Part shown: in pieces, positions 47,904 to 59,046 of the stretch | Numbering within the stretch: position 1 is the stretch's first letter | Layout of the letters: every line of letters starts with the position of its first letter | Assembly (NCBI RefSeq): GCF_029873635.1 | Contig: NC_080420.1 | Span: forward strand, 33,750,231-33,814,230 | DNA length: 64,000 bases | Source of the DNA: Malania oleifera | Lineage: Eukaryota > Streptophyta > Magnoliopsida > Santalales > Ximeniaceae | Direction of reading: 5' to 3' | Notes under the pieces: generated by a model | The model's database searches: none | What the model saw: only the letters and a program-made list of their open reading frames with translations | What the model was told of the DNA's origin: nothing | Program-made: the position numbers and the translations under genes

Positions 47904-49289
47904 CAATTTAGTCTTCACTCTTCATAGGCTCACAGCCTTCGCCCTTTAGAAGACTCTCGGCGATTCCAGTCTCCACCCACACGACCACAAAAAAAAAAAA
48001 AAAAAACCGTAAGTCCCTAACTCACATCGCCGACCGCAGCTCTCCTCTCAGGCTCTGAGCTCTTAGCTCTCACTCTCTCAATCATCTCCTCTCCTTTAGA
48101 CCTCTGGTGCGTTGCTACGTCGTAGCCTGCGACTCTCCTCTTAGCTCTCACTTTCTCAATCCTCTCCTCTCCAGCTCTCCTCTCAGCTCTCACTCTCTCA
48201 TTCTTCTCCTCTCCGGCCCTCCTCTAGTGTGCTGCTACATGCTGCGGTGAACGATCCACTCACAATTCTGGATCAAGCCACACCTCCAGCCTCCACAGTC
48301 CACACCTCTAGCTTCCACAGTCTTGCATTAATAAATATAATGCAGTATTTTTTTTTTATTTAAAAAAAGTCATTTTATATGGAATTTTTTGAAAAATTTT
48401 AAAATAAATAAATTATATTTTTTAAACGAGTGACCCGTTACCCGCCCGTTTAATAAACGGGCGGGTTAGGGTTGGCATGTGTGTAACCTGTTTAACATCG
48501 ACCCGTTTATGACTCAGCCCGTTGGTGACCCACCTGAACCTGGCCCACCCACACGTTTCGCCACCCCTATTAATGGGGAGTGTTTGAGGTAGAATTATTG
48601 TAACTCTTTTAATACTATTTCATGCAAGATTATTGAGCAAGAGTTGAGCAACTTGCACATGTATACTAGTCCATACAATATGTAGGATTTCATTCAATCA
48701 TTCAAATGAAAAATAAGCTTTTCATAGTTTCATACTTAAAATTTTTCAAAGACAAAACCATGTCTTATATGAAAATATCTTATACTCAATCTTGTTTATT
48801 ATGGGACAAGGGTTAAATGGTCTAAGTATTGAACACTTTAATATACTTGGTCCTGGTTTGGTTAAGATCATTTTTATGTACCTAAAATACAATAAAATTA
48901 AGGATTTGAAGAAACAGGAAAAATCGTCGACGGTTTTCCATAGGCGCATCAACTGTTTTAGACAGAAGCTAATTAGGAAAATAGCCTGAAGGAAACCGTC
49001 TACGGTTTTGTGAATCCGTCGATAGTTTGTGTTGGGATTCAAAACCCAATGGCTATAAATGGCTAGTTTTCAAAATATTAAATTGTTTATTATGTCCAAC
49101 GGCCATAAAACAGCTAGTACTCTATTTTTCCTATAAATACAAGTGTTATAGTTTGTTTTAAAATCAATTCAAGTACTTCATAATTAGTGAATATCATTCA
49201 CAAGCACTTTGTATGGGATTCATTACTTGAGAGATTAGTGTGAGGATTTGTTAGTGATTGATATTAGCTCATTTAAGAAAAAGAAAAGA
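47474..49289 (+). mobile_element. copia-type LTR, interrupted by a MITE and by a CACTA element
   Basis: It starts TGTTAGCCTCAATGGCCACA, like the LTR starts at 24673 and 24843. The promoter has AAATCGTCGACGGTTTT and AAACCGTCTACGGTTTT (48920-49030) and a TATA box (CCTATAAATAC) at 49132-49139. The following text (GTGTGAGGATTTGTTAG, GATATTAGCTCA) parallels 26050-26095. The MITE at 47673 interrupts it near its start, and CACTACAAAAAA cuts it at 49290. Confidence 0.75.
47673..48569. mobile_element. hAT-type MITE, 8-bp target duplication
   Basis: Terminal inverted repeats are TAGGCCTGGCAAAACGGGT at the left and, read inward from the right, TAGGGGTGGCGAAACGTGT. The flanks GTAATGGG (47665-47672) and TTAATGGG (48570-48577) match at 7 of 8 positions. 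The interior has nested GGGTCACCCG-like inverted motifs (ACCCGCCCGTTTAATAAACG and its partners), a TA microsatellite (47857-47900) and a CT-rich stretch with repeated CTCTCCTCTC (48040-48230). There is no transposase frame, so it is non-autonomous. Confidence 0.88.
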
Positions 49290-52140
49290 CACTACAAAAA
49301 ACCTAGTTTTTAGTGACGAAAGTACTACTAACGGTTCCAATTTCGTCACTAATAACAGACTTTTAGTGACGATTTTTAAAACTATCACTAATAGAGCAAA
49401 TATTAGTGACGGTTTTTGAAACCATCACTAATAATACACTTTTAGTGATGAAACCAAAATCGTCACTAATACTTATGTCACTTAAAACAAGCTCTCCCGC
49501 TCAAACCATCGTGGGAAACTACTTTTCACACGAAAACTATTCCGAGAAAATATTAGCGATGTTTCTTGGGGTATTAGTGACGAATTGAAGGTGTAACTAA
49601 AAAAACATATTAGTGACAGTTATTTAACCGTCAGTAATAGTATTATATTACTCACGGTGTGTGTAAGTCATCAATAATAGTCCATGATCAGCGACGAATT
49701 TGTTAAACTATCACTAATAAATTTTTTTATTTAAAAAATAGAAAAAATTTGTTTAACTATATTAGTGACGGTTTCGTAAATCGTCACTAATATTCATGTA
49801 TTAGTGATGAATTTATTAAATTGCCAGTAATAGTTTTTTTTTTATTTAAAAAATATAAACACAATTTCTTTCACAAGATTAGTGACGATTTAGAAGAACC
49901 ATCAATAATAGTTTGTTATTAGTGATGATTTGTTAAAACTGTCACTAATAGTATATTATTAGCGACGAATTTATTAAACTTTCACTAATAGTCTTGTATT
50001 AGTCCCGCCACTAATAATGCATTTGTTGACCGGGAAAACAAGTAGATTAGCTTATAGATAATCCAAACCTAAAAGTTAGGCCTTCCCATTAAGACAAAGA
50101 TGGCAAAGGAATCACCTCGATTGTCGTTTCAGACAAACATACATGCATGCCCTAGCCCATTAGTGTTCTTGATCACCTAAAGTGGCCAAGATGCACCACA
50201 AATGAGAATCTGGATGAGCTGAAGATAAAATACAACGAGAAGAGCATGTCCTAGGTTTAATGGAACCAGACCCCTTACACATCATATTATATAGCTTTCC
50301 CCCTAATTAGGAAGTCTCACTTTCATGATCTACGAAAGATTTTAATTTGTAGTTTCTTTGAGATAGACTTTGTAGTGTTAATGTGCAAAGGCTTCACGCA
50401 CCGAAGCATTACTCATTTTTAGCTTATTCAATGAATCATTCCTGAAGGTCTTCTCTCACTTTTCCTAATAGAAGCAACCCCTTTCAAATCTGAAGGAAAG
50501 ATCTACTTGTCTAGCCATGGACTAGGATTGTTCTTAACATAGTGGACGAAAAAAAAAAAATGATAGATCTGTCATTGATATATAGTGAATATTGGTTGAA
50601 AAGATTCTTTAAATTTAAACCTTTTCAAGTTCATACTTTTTGGAATGACTATGTATAGACCAGGGTAGGTGTGGTGAAGTTATGAAATGATTGGACTGAT
50701 TTCTTAAATGTAATAGAGTTAATTTAAGAGATCTTTTGAAGTTGTTCATCGCGTACAGTAAAAGGAATGAGATGCACGAAAGAGAAACAATGCACTTTTG
50801 TTCAAATGTCTATGCGTATATGGGTGGGTTCCTCGTGAAGATGATTACAATTCAGTAAGACTAGTAAGCTAAGAGGCTATCTTCGTAGTAGTGGACAAAT
50901 AAAAATAGTTGCTAATATTGCCCAGCTAGTAAGCAAAACTTGACACCACAAATGGGAATCTAGATGAGTTGAAAATAAAATACAATGAGAAGGGCATGTC
51001 CTAGGTTTAATGGGACTAGACCCTTTACACATCATATTATATAGCTTTTCCCTCAATTAGGAAGTCCCACTTTCATCATCTGCGGAAGATTTTAATTTGT
51101 AGTTTCTTTGAGACAAACTTTGTAGTGTTAATGTGCAAATTAAGGCTTCACACGCGGAAGCATTACTCATTTTTAGCTTCTTCAATGAATCAGGTCCTGA
51201 AGGTCTTATCTTACTTTTCTTAATAGAAGCAACCTCTTTCAAATATGAAGGAAAGATCTATATGTTTGGCCATGGACTGAGATTGTTCTTAGCATAGTGG
51301 ACAAAAATAAAATAAAAAATGGAAGAGTTATCATTGATAGTGAACCAGGATTTCATACAGATTACTAGTAGCTGTTTGAGTGGATGAATTCAAGGTCCGC
51401 ATCAGCCGCAATTAAGCCAGAATGAGATTCTGCATACACAGCCACCATGTCGGTGCATGCATGGGTGGGTTGCTCATGAAGATGATTACAATTCAGATAG
51501 CCGAGCCAGTATGAGACTATCGTCGTAGCAGTGGACAGATAAGAATTGCTGCTGATATATATTGTCCAGGAAGAAAGACCGTCACTGATAGTCTTTATAT
51601 CAGTTATGGTTTTTAGAACCGTCACTAATCATTCAGCTTAATTAAGCAGCTAATGCATGCATGTTAATTTTATTAAAAAAATTAGTAAAATATAAATTAG
51701 TGACTAAATGGTTATCAAAACACTTTAAAGTAGCTTTATTTTATAAACTCAATTTGTAATTAATTATTAATTCCGTTAATTCGATTAATTGAATTAAAAT
51801 TTATATTAACCAAACAGATAACCGATGAACCAAAAATTAGTACAATTGTAACCGAATCGAACCGACCCTATTTATTGACCAAATTGAATTGATGGCCGAA
51901 ATTGGTCGCTTAATTTGGTGAATTCGGGTTTCCTCGAATAATGCTCACCCTTAATTGGTACAAAATTTTAAATTTCAATTTTATATGGTCGACTATTAGT
52001 GACGGTTCTTAAACTGCCACTAATATTCCATATTAGTGACAGATAGTCAAGTCGTCACTAATAACAAACTTTTAGTGATGGTTTTAAGAGTTTTAGTGAC
52101 TGTTTGAAATTCGTCACTACTTCTCTGATTAAATTCCCTA
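49290..52140 (+). mobile_element. CACTA (En/Spm) transposon relic: 5' terminus and subterminal repeats
   Basis: CACTACAAAAAACCTAG at 49290 is the characteristic CACTA terminus (family knowledge: 3-bp target duplications; here AGA precedes). Then come dense subterminal repeats in both orientations, TTAGTGACG and CGTCACTAA with many variants, at 49310-50010, and further patches at 51580-51625 and 51990-52120. The matching 3' terminus was not found; related patches occur at 62040-62160. This suggests an element of more than 12 kb including later insertions, or several relics. Confidence 0.8.
50190..51570 (+). repeat. tandem duplication inside the CACTA relic
   Basis: Two copies, about 50190-50930 and 50945-51570, run in parallel (GAGAATCTGGATGAGCTGAAG versus GGGAATCTAGATGAGTTGAA, GCATGTCCTAGGTTTAATGG, and GGTGGGTTCCTCGTGAAG versus GGTGGGTTGCTCATGAAG). 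Shorter relatives of the same text are at 57300-57345 and 61915-61990, tying those regions to the same transposon. Confidence 0.75.
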
Positions 52141-52495
52141 TTTTCCTGAGCCTCCCTCGCGCGATTGTCGATCTCCCTTCTCTTCTTTCCCGCATTTCTT
52201 TCCCTCCCTCCTTTCCCTTCCTCCGTTCCTCACTGAACTGAGTCCCGCCTCCCTCGCTCACCCATGCTCCTCTCGTCGCCATCGCTCACCTAAGTTGCTC
52301 CTTAGCCCGCCGCTGCTGCTCTCCTGAGTTGCTCGGGTCCTCGTTCCACAAACTCTAGAGCTCGGTCAATAGGTTCATCTTCTTCTTATTCTTATTCTTC
52401 TTCTGCAATATGTGGGTTGATCGTGTCTGCGTGCGTTCGTTCATCGTGCGCGCGCGCGCGTGCGTGCGTGTGGGTGTGTGAGTGTCTGTGTGGGT

Positions 52496-52532
<37 letters not shown>

Positions 52533-52582
52533 TGTGTCTATGTGGGCGTGTGAGTGTCTGCATGGGTCAATGTGTGTGTGTG
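52141..52582 (+). repeat. GC-rich segment and degenerate TG minisatellite, left part
   Basis: A C/T-rich, CG-containing segment (CCTCCCTCGCGCGATTG, CCGCCGCTGCTGCTC) is followed from 52436 by CG/TG-rich repeats (GCGCGCGCGTGCGTG, then a pure TG run at 52499-52530, GTCTGTGTGGGTCTC-like units). The minisatellite resumes beyond the solo LTR at 54768-54960. Confidence 0.75.
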
Positions 52583-53317
52583 TGTAACGACTCAAAAAAA
52601 TTTTAAACTATTTGAAATAATAAGGAAGATAGAAGGGAAGGAGGAATAAGTTGGAAAACGGGGGGCAGCAAGCATTCGTCAATGAACAAATTGGTCTCAT
52701 CGATGAGTGTTTTGTCTTGGCTCGTCGACGAGGGTACGTGTCTCGTCGCTAAGGAATTACTGAGAGGGGGGTTTTCACGACTGAAATTTGTCAACGAAGT
52801 TTACTGTTTCATAGCTGAACTGTGTACTAGGACTCGTCGATGAGTCCACGTGTCTCGTCGACGAATCCCTACGTATAAATAGCAAGTTCTTTCATTTCAA
52901 GCATGAATTTTCTACACGTTCTCTCTCTCTCACTAGAAATTCGGCCCTACTACCTTCTCTCTTCAATTCCAGGCTGGATTTAGTTTGGTTTGACAATCGA
53001 AAGCTACCACAAGACTCCTAGGAAGATTCTCTACAATATAAGCGGGGTGGATCTTTGATTTAAGAAGTTTGGGAAACATCCCAAAACCAAGGTAAGTAAA
53101 ATAATTTAAGGTATTAACATTATTTTGAGGTATTTGGAGCTTAGGAAGTATTATAAGGGTATTTTATTAAGATTTTTGGAATTTGAAATTTTTGGATTAC
53201 AGGGTCTCGTTTTGTTGATTTTGGGTCGAATTTCAAGGAGCAGATAAGGGGAAATATTTTATAATAGCTTTTTAATAATTTTAAATGACTAGTTTTGAGT
53301 ATGAATTTCTATATATA

Positions 53318-53354
<37 letters not shown>

Positions 53355-54767
53355 GTATAATTTTTTAAACCTTACTGGTATTGAAAATGTTGCTTTTAGA
53401 TAAATAAATTATATTGGGGAAAAATCGTGTGGTTGAAACCATTTTTGATAATTAAATGATTGTGAATATATTGGCTGATTGAAAATACTGGTATTGTGTA
53501 TATTGTGGTAGAATTATGGATATGTTAAATGATTGGTTGCTGTTGATTTGGGTTGTGGTTCACGTAAATTATGATACAGTGTTAGCAATGGTATGAGGAG
53601 GTCGTTATATCGTACCTGGTATAACCGTCATATAACGTTGGCAGTGGCATGAAGAGGTCGTTATATGGACGTTTATATTGGGAGGTAAACATTGGCAGTG
53701 GTTTGAGGAGGTTGTTTACCTATTTACAATGAACGGAGTGTTGTTTGTATATTGTGTGGTTTGATTAGTCATGTGTGGACTAGTCATGTGTGGACATTTA
53801 TGTTGTGGTTTGATTAGTCCTGTGTGGACCAATCTTGTGTGGATATGTATGATGTGTGTGATAGGGTCTTGTATGAACGAATATATGATATGTGAATGTA
53901 GACACTGTGTGGGTAGAATTGAAAACCGTATGAATATCCTATGTGAATTGATTGTGATATGGGTGTATATGTGAAAATCTGCGAGGCAATTGTGATTGGT
54001 CGTGTGTAACTTTAATTAATTAACTATTTATGGTAAAGTAGATTACTCCACCCGAGGGCTTGCTGAGAAAGGTGAGTACTCTGGTAATTATATGTAGATA
54101 TTAGAGTAGAGGGAAGCCACTTGTATAGGTGAGTGATCTTCCCTATTCTCGGTGACTTTACCTAGATACATAACTCGAGGGCCTACTAAGAAAGGTGAGT
54201 GCCCTGGTGTTAGCACTAGAGCATAGGAAAACTACTTATATGGGCGGGTAGATTTCTCTATTCTCGGGAATTACCAGTAAAATATTGATGATTGTGGGTA
54301 TGTGATTGGTTGGCAAAGATACTGACTTTGTGTGATTATGGGCACGATATTTTGGGCTACTTATGGACTATGAATGCATTTTGGATGGATATTTTAATTG
54401 TATATTAAACACTACAGCCACACACTGTTATAAACTATTTCTTTCTTACTGAGAGATGTCTCACCCCATCGATGTTCTAAACTTTTCAGGTTATCCAGGT
54501 GATAAAGCTTAGATAACCCCAGGGGGGTAGTTTTGTGAGTGGTACTGAAATAGTTATGTATTAGTTTTTATGTTTCTTTATATTTCTTCTAGGTTTTGTA
54601 ATATAGAGAACGTGGATGTATGATATGCATTTCCTGATGTACACATGTAGAACTCTGGTATTTTATGTTCGAGGTTACTTAATTATTTTCCGCTGTATGA
54701 ATGGTATCAGAGACGTGTGTCGGTCTCATAACACTCCGGGCCCTACGTGATAGGTTAGGGGCGTTCA
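52583..54767 (+). mobile_element. Ty3/gypsy-type solo LTR in a TG repeat, target duplication GTGTG
   Basis: The 2185-bp element begins TGTAACGACTC and ends AGGGGCGTTCA. GTGTG flanks it at 52578-52582 and 54768-54772. It has a palindrome array (CTCGTCGACGAG type, 52677-52868), a TATA box (52874-52881), the donor CCAAGGTAAGTAAA (GT at 53092-53093), the conserved box (54419-54466) and the acceptor AACTTTTCAG (AG at 54488-54489). GGCAGTGG(C/T)(A/T)TGAGGAGGTCG-like units repeat three times at 53585-53720. TGGTATCAGAG lies inside at 54702-54712. Confidence 0.9.
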
Positions 54768-54960
54768 GTGTGGGTCTGAGTGTGTGTGGGTGTGTCCGCA
54801 TGGGGGTGTGTGTGTGTGTGGGTGGGTGTTTCTGCGTGGGCGTGTGAGTGTGTGTTTGGGTCTTAGTATGTGTGGGTGTGTCTACGTGGGCATGTGAGTG
54901 TGTGAGGGTTTAAGTGTGTGTGGATGTGTCTGCGTGGATGTGTGAGTGTGTGTTTGGAAA
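54768..54960 (+). repeat. degenerate TG minisatellite, right part
   Basis: Units such as GTGTGTGGGTGTGTCTGCGTG and GGGCGTGTGAGTG continue the repeat that stops at 52582. The solo LTR therefore landed inside an existing repeat. Confidence 0.8.
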
Positions 54961-56380
54961 GATAGGAATAGGCGAGTGTTCAAAAATTCATCCTCAACAA
55001 TCCAAATCAGCCAAAAAAACACTGGTTTACTGTGGTCAATAGTAGGCATAAAAGGATTATTATTTATGATTTTGATGTAATCTTTTATTTGTGTGACACC
55101 CTTCAGGTTGCTTGATTCTGTGATGGCATTTAACCACCATGCCTCTTCAATATAGTTTCCTCTACTAATAAAAAAATTATATATATTATATATATTTTAT
55201 ATATATGATGTGTATTTTATATATTAAAATATTAAATAGGTTAATCGATTTAACCAAAACTCAATTCAGTTGGTTTTGGGTTTGGTCAATATGGAATTTC
55301 GGTTCAGTTCAGCTAACAAGATTTTTAATAAAAAATTTTTGGTTAATCCAGATAATTAACCTAAACCTAATTAATCGTAGTAACCGAATGTTCACCCCTA
55401 CTCAAACTTGCAAATGAAACTTAATACAATACAGGTAGGATAATACTTATTGATGCAACATGGGATGAAATGATGAATTGTGCATTGAGAATTTTTATGA
55501 AAAGCTTATTATTGATAATAAAACTTAACTTTAAACACAAGCAATCCCCCCCCCCCCACCCTTTTCTGTTTCATATCTTTTTTAAAAAGAAAAAAACAAT
55601 TACTAAATGATGGATTCATCTAAAATAAATCAACATCACATTTGCCCCCTCAGGTCCCTAACAACACAATGAACTAACCTTTAGTTAGAGAATTTGTATT
55701 AGCTTAGTATATCCAAATTCTTGTCATTGCCTCCACAACATCATAAGACCAAGTCATTCTGCAAGCCAACTACTATTTGCCTAGGAGTAACTTAAATGCA
55801 CTCACAATCTCATCTTATTTATGCTTATATGCTTTTATAAGATCAGCACTACACATACTATCCATAATGTACTGAATGCTTAAATTTATTTGATGGATGG
55901 TTTATATTCTGATATAAACTATTATTGAGCTATACTGAATTGCATGCTTGAACTGAACGCCATCTGCATGGCTGATGTAGAATCTTGTGATCTGCATGCT
56001 GGTAGTTGCGTAGGTTGTTGCATATTTGAATTGACACATGAGAACACACAGGGGAGTTGAGCTCCATCCTTAGTGAGTTGGCCTAAATTTAACTATATTA
56101 GAGGTTCAAATGAATTGTATTTTTATTGTTTTTGTGATTTGCAGGTTTGGGAGATGTTCTATTTACAAAAGACATACTGCCGAAATTTCATTAGAAATCC
56201 CATACATGACTACAGTCCTTAAAATGTGTGCTAAAATGATTATGATGTCCTGTATATTTTTTTGAAAGGATGAGTGAATAAATGAATAATTGAATTTCAT
56301 TCTTATGCTTTGTATAAATTTCCTACATCACTAGGATATTGCTTGTTGGTGGAGTTCAAAGCATCTGCACGCTTGATGGA
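54961..56380. other. CACTA interior with a possible MITE; no gene
   Basis: No gene is recognisable. At 55230-55402 the text (TTAATCGATTTAACC, TTTCGGTTCAGTTC, ending AACCGAATGTTCACCCCTA) resembles a MITE ending CACCCCTA; the left end and target duplication were not found. A poly-C run is at 55547-55557. Confidence 0.4.
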
Positions 56381-56384
56381 GAAA

Positions 56385-56500
56385 TTGTGAAGTCACGTGG
56401 TAGGTTTTTGGATGAATATGTGAAAGGGGTAAATGATTTCATAGAGTTCGCACATCCTTATGCAGACAAAGCTAGTAGAATAAGATGTACACGAACCAAT
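56385..56500 (+). pseudogene. CACTA transposase-associated domain fragment 1
   Basis: Translation gives GRFLDEYVKGVNDFIEFA, then HPYADKASRIRC, matching the N-terminal transposase-associated domain of plant CACTA transposases (consensus about: short basic start, EY.KGV..F..FA, ...IRCPC..C). It continues only to TRTN. Fragment 2 at 57125-57250 repeats the same domain. Confidence 0.65.
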
Positions 56501-57124
56501 TAAATAACATGAAAGGTCAAATTTCAAGGTATAAGCTTTGTGTGCCTTGAAAATCAATAACTTTGTAGTATTAATTTTATTTTTTTTTATCTAGGAGAAA
56601 ATTTGTTCCTAACAATATTAAAGTAAAATAATTCCCTCCCTTTTTAGTAAAGTTAATTAAGTTCCATAAGGAAATCCTACTTCTCACAGGCTCCTTATGC
56701 ATCCAAGTCCATTGCCAAATAATAGTCTAGTTCGATATGATGGACGTGTTAGGACTGACCCAACTCTGTTTGGACCTTGTATGCCCGAATTAGACACCTA
56801 ATTAATTCAAAGCGCATCTCCACTTGGGTTATCTAAGTACATGGTGGGGTGTTATGACAATTTGTTAGTGATGGAAAACTAACAGCATGTTCACTTCCCC
56901 CAACTCATGTACTTGGAGAGTCACAGGGAGATGCTACCAAAATTTAGAATGTTTATGATGAAGGAATTTGAACGATTGACTGCAATGTAAATGTAGCATT
57001 CCTGAATGGGATATGATTCATACACTTTAGACTAAAAATGCTTGATTTTAGGATTTACGATGTATGCCTCATAAATATTATGATGGAATGATCAACACCA
57101 TCTACATGAACATGTTATAGGGTA

Positions 57125-57250
57125 ATTAATGAACATGGATAAGAGTTGGATGAAGGCTCGAGATAGGTTTTTTGCATAATACGTTAAAGGGGTACATGAT
57201 TTCATAGAGTCCACGCGTCCTCGTGCAGGCAAAGTCAGTAGAATAATACT
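57125..57250 (+). pseudogene. CACTA transposase-associated domain fragment 2
   Basis: Translation gives MDKSWMKARDRFFA, a TAA stop, then YVKGVHDFIESTRP and AGKVSRI. The opening MDKSWM is the typical start of this domain. The stop stands where a Gln (CAA) is likely. No transposase catalytic region follows, because the next sequence is the LTR palindrome. Confidence 0.7.
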
Positions 57251-57392
57251 TCTACCTTTTCTTTGTCTGAGCTGATTACATTTCAACAGAGTCAATAGGA
57301 GACTATCTTCGTAGTAGTGGACAGGTAAAAACAAATGCTAATATTATCTAGGGAGCAAAATCGGATATGTATCTGTTGATGTTGTGTGTAAT

Positions 57393-59046
57393 GCTGTGTG
57401 CCCTTGCTGCCATCCAAGACCCAGCCCGAGGCACTCCACTATAGAACCACAGCAGCCTGCTGCCACTACCAGATCACAACAGCCTGAGTCCCCTCTCTAG
57501 TCTTTCCTTTCTCTGTTCTTCCTGATTTTCTATTTTGCTTTATTTTGAATGTGTTTTGTTTTTAAGTTAGTTAGTTAGTTAGATAGAGTATTTGAAAACT
57601 TGTTGAATAATTATTAAGTACTTTTTACTTTATTTTATTGAAGTTTAGTCTTGTTTATTTGAGATCTCTTAATTAATATTAGATTGGTAGGGTTTAGTTT
57701 AGCTTCTTTTAATTATTTATTTATTGTTCTTTTAATTTAAATTCTGTTTTACTTCTAGCCAAATAATAATTAAAAAAAAAAAAGTGTTTTTGTTTGAAGT
57801 TATTTTTCCAAAATTCATGTTAGTTTAGGACTTTAAATTACGTGTCATTTAATTCAAAGTGAAACTCAACAATTTTGAAAATCCCGAATCTGAACTGAGT
57901 TCAATACCCTTTTTGTTTTCGATTAGATGAACGTAACATTTGATATTAAAACACATTCCTTGAGGAGATGATCTAGCCCTTGGACTGAATATTACATGAC
58001 GTAACTCCTATACTTGGGATAACTCTCAAACTGCTCATTTTTCGAGTGAGTCAAGTTTTTGGCGCCGTTGCTAGGGAATGTCGGTCTTAGTCTCAAATTA
58101 GCTTTTTTCCTATCATTTTTATTAGTTTTATGAAAAAAAAAAAAAAGTAGAAAAAAAAAGTAGAAAAAAATTGAGTTTTGAAATAAATAAAACACATAAA
58201 TATGTCGATCTTATCGCGTTAATACAATTGTGCAGTCATATTTATGTGTTTTAGTTTTTTCAAAACTCAATTTTTTTCTATTTCTATTTTCTACTTTTTT
58301 TTTCTTTTTCATAAAACTAATAAAAATGACAGGAAAAATGCTAATTTGAGACTAAGATCGACATTACCCAGCAACGGTGCTAAAAACTTGACTCACTCGA
58401 AAAATGAGCAGCTCGAGAGCTATCCCAAGTATAAGAGTTACGTCGTGTAATATTCAGCCCAAGGGCTAGATTGTCTCCTCAGGAAATGCGTTTTAATCTC
58501 AAATGTTACGTTCGTCCAATCGAAAACAAAAATGGTACTAAACTCAGTTGAGATTCGGGATTTTCAAAATTGTTGAGTTTCACTTTGAATTAAATGACAC
58601 GTAATTTAAAGTCCTAAACTAACATGAATTTTGGAAAAATAACTTCAAACAAAAACACTTTTTTTTTAATTATTATTTTGCTAAAAGTAAAACAGAATTT
58701 AAATTAAAAGAACGATAAATAAATAATTAAAAGAAGCTAAACTAAACTCTACCAACCTAATATTAATTAAGAGATCTCAAATAAACAAGACTAAACTTCA
58801 ATAAAATAAAGTAAAAAGTACTTAATAATTATTCAACAAATTTTCAAATACTCTATCTAACTAACTAACTAACTTAAAAACAAAACACATTCAAAATAAA
58901 GCAAAATAGAAAATCAGGAAGAACAGAGAAAGGAAAGACTAGAGAGGGGACTCGGGGTGTTGTGATCTGGTAGTGGCAGCAAGTTGCTGTGGTTCTACAG
59001 TGGAGTGCCTCGGGCTGGGTCTTGGATGGCGGCAAGGGCACACAGC
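57393..59046. repeat. ~0.81-kb inverted repeat with 32-nt loop, built from two head-to-head Athila-like LTRs
   Basis: The left arm 57393-58204 and right arm 58237-59046 are near-identical reverse complements; the loop is 58205-58236. Each arm holds an LTR 3' part, a primer-binding site (left TTGGCGCCGTTGCTAGGGA at 58059-58077; right, reversed, 58366-58384) and a short untranslated leader. Athila-type elements use this kind of primer site (family knowledge). The left LTR is truncated at 57393; the right one continues to 59972. Confidence 0.88.

Noticed and set aside
52392..52595. Minus-strand frame rich in His-Thr
   Set aside because: It is a translation of the TG/CG microsatellite.
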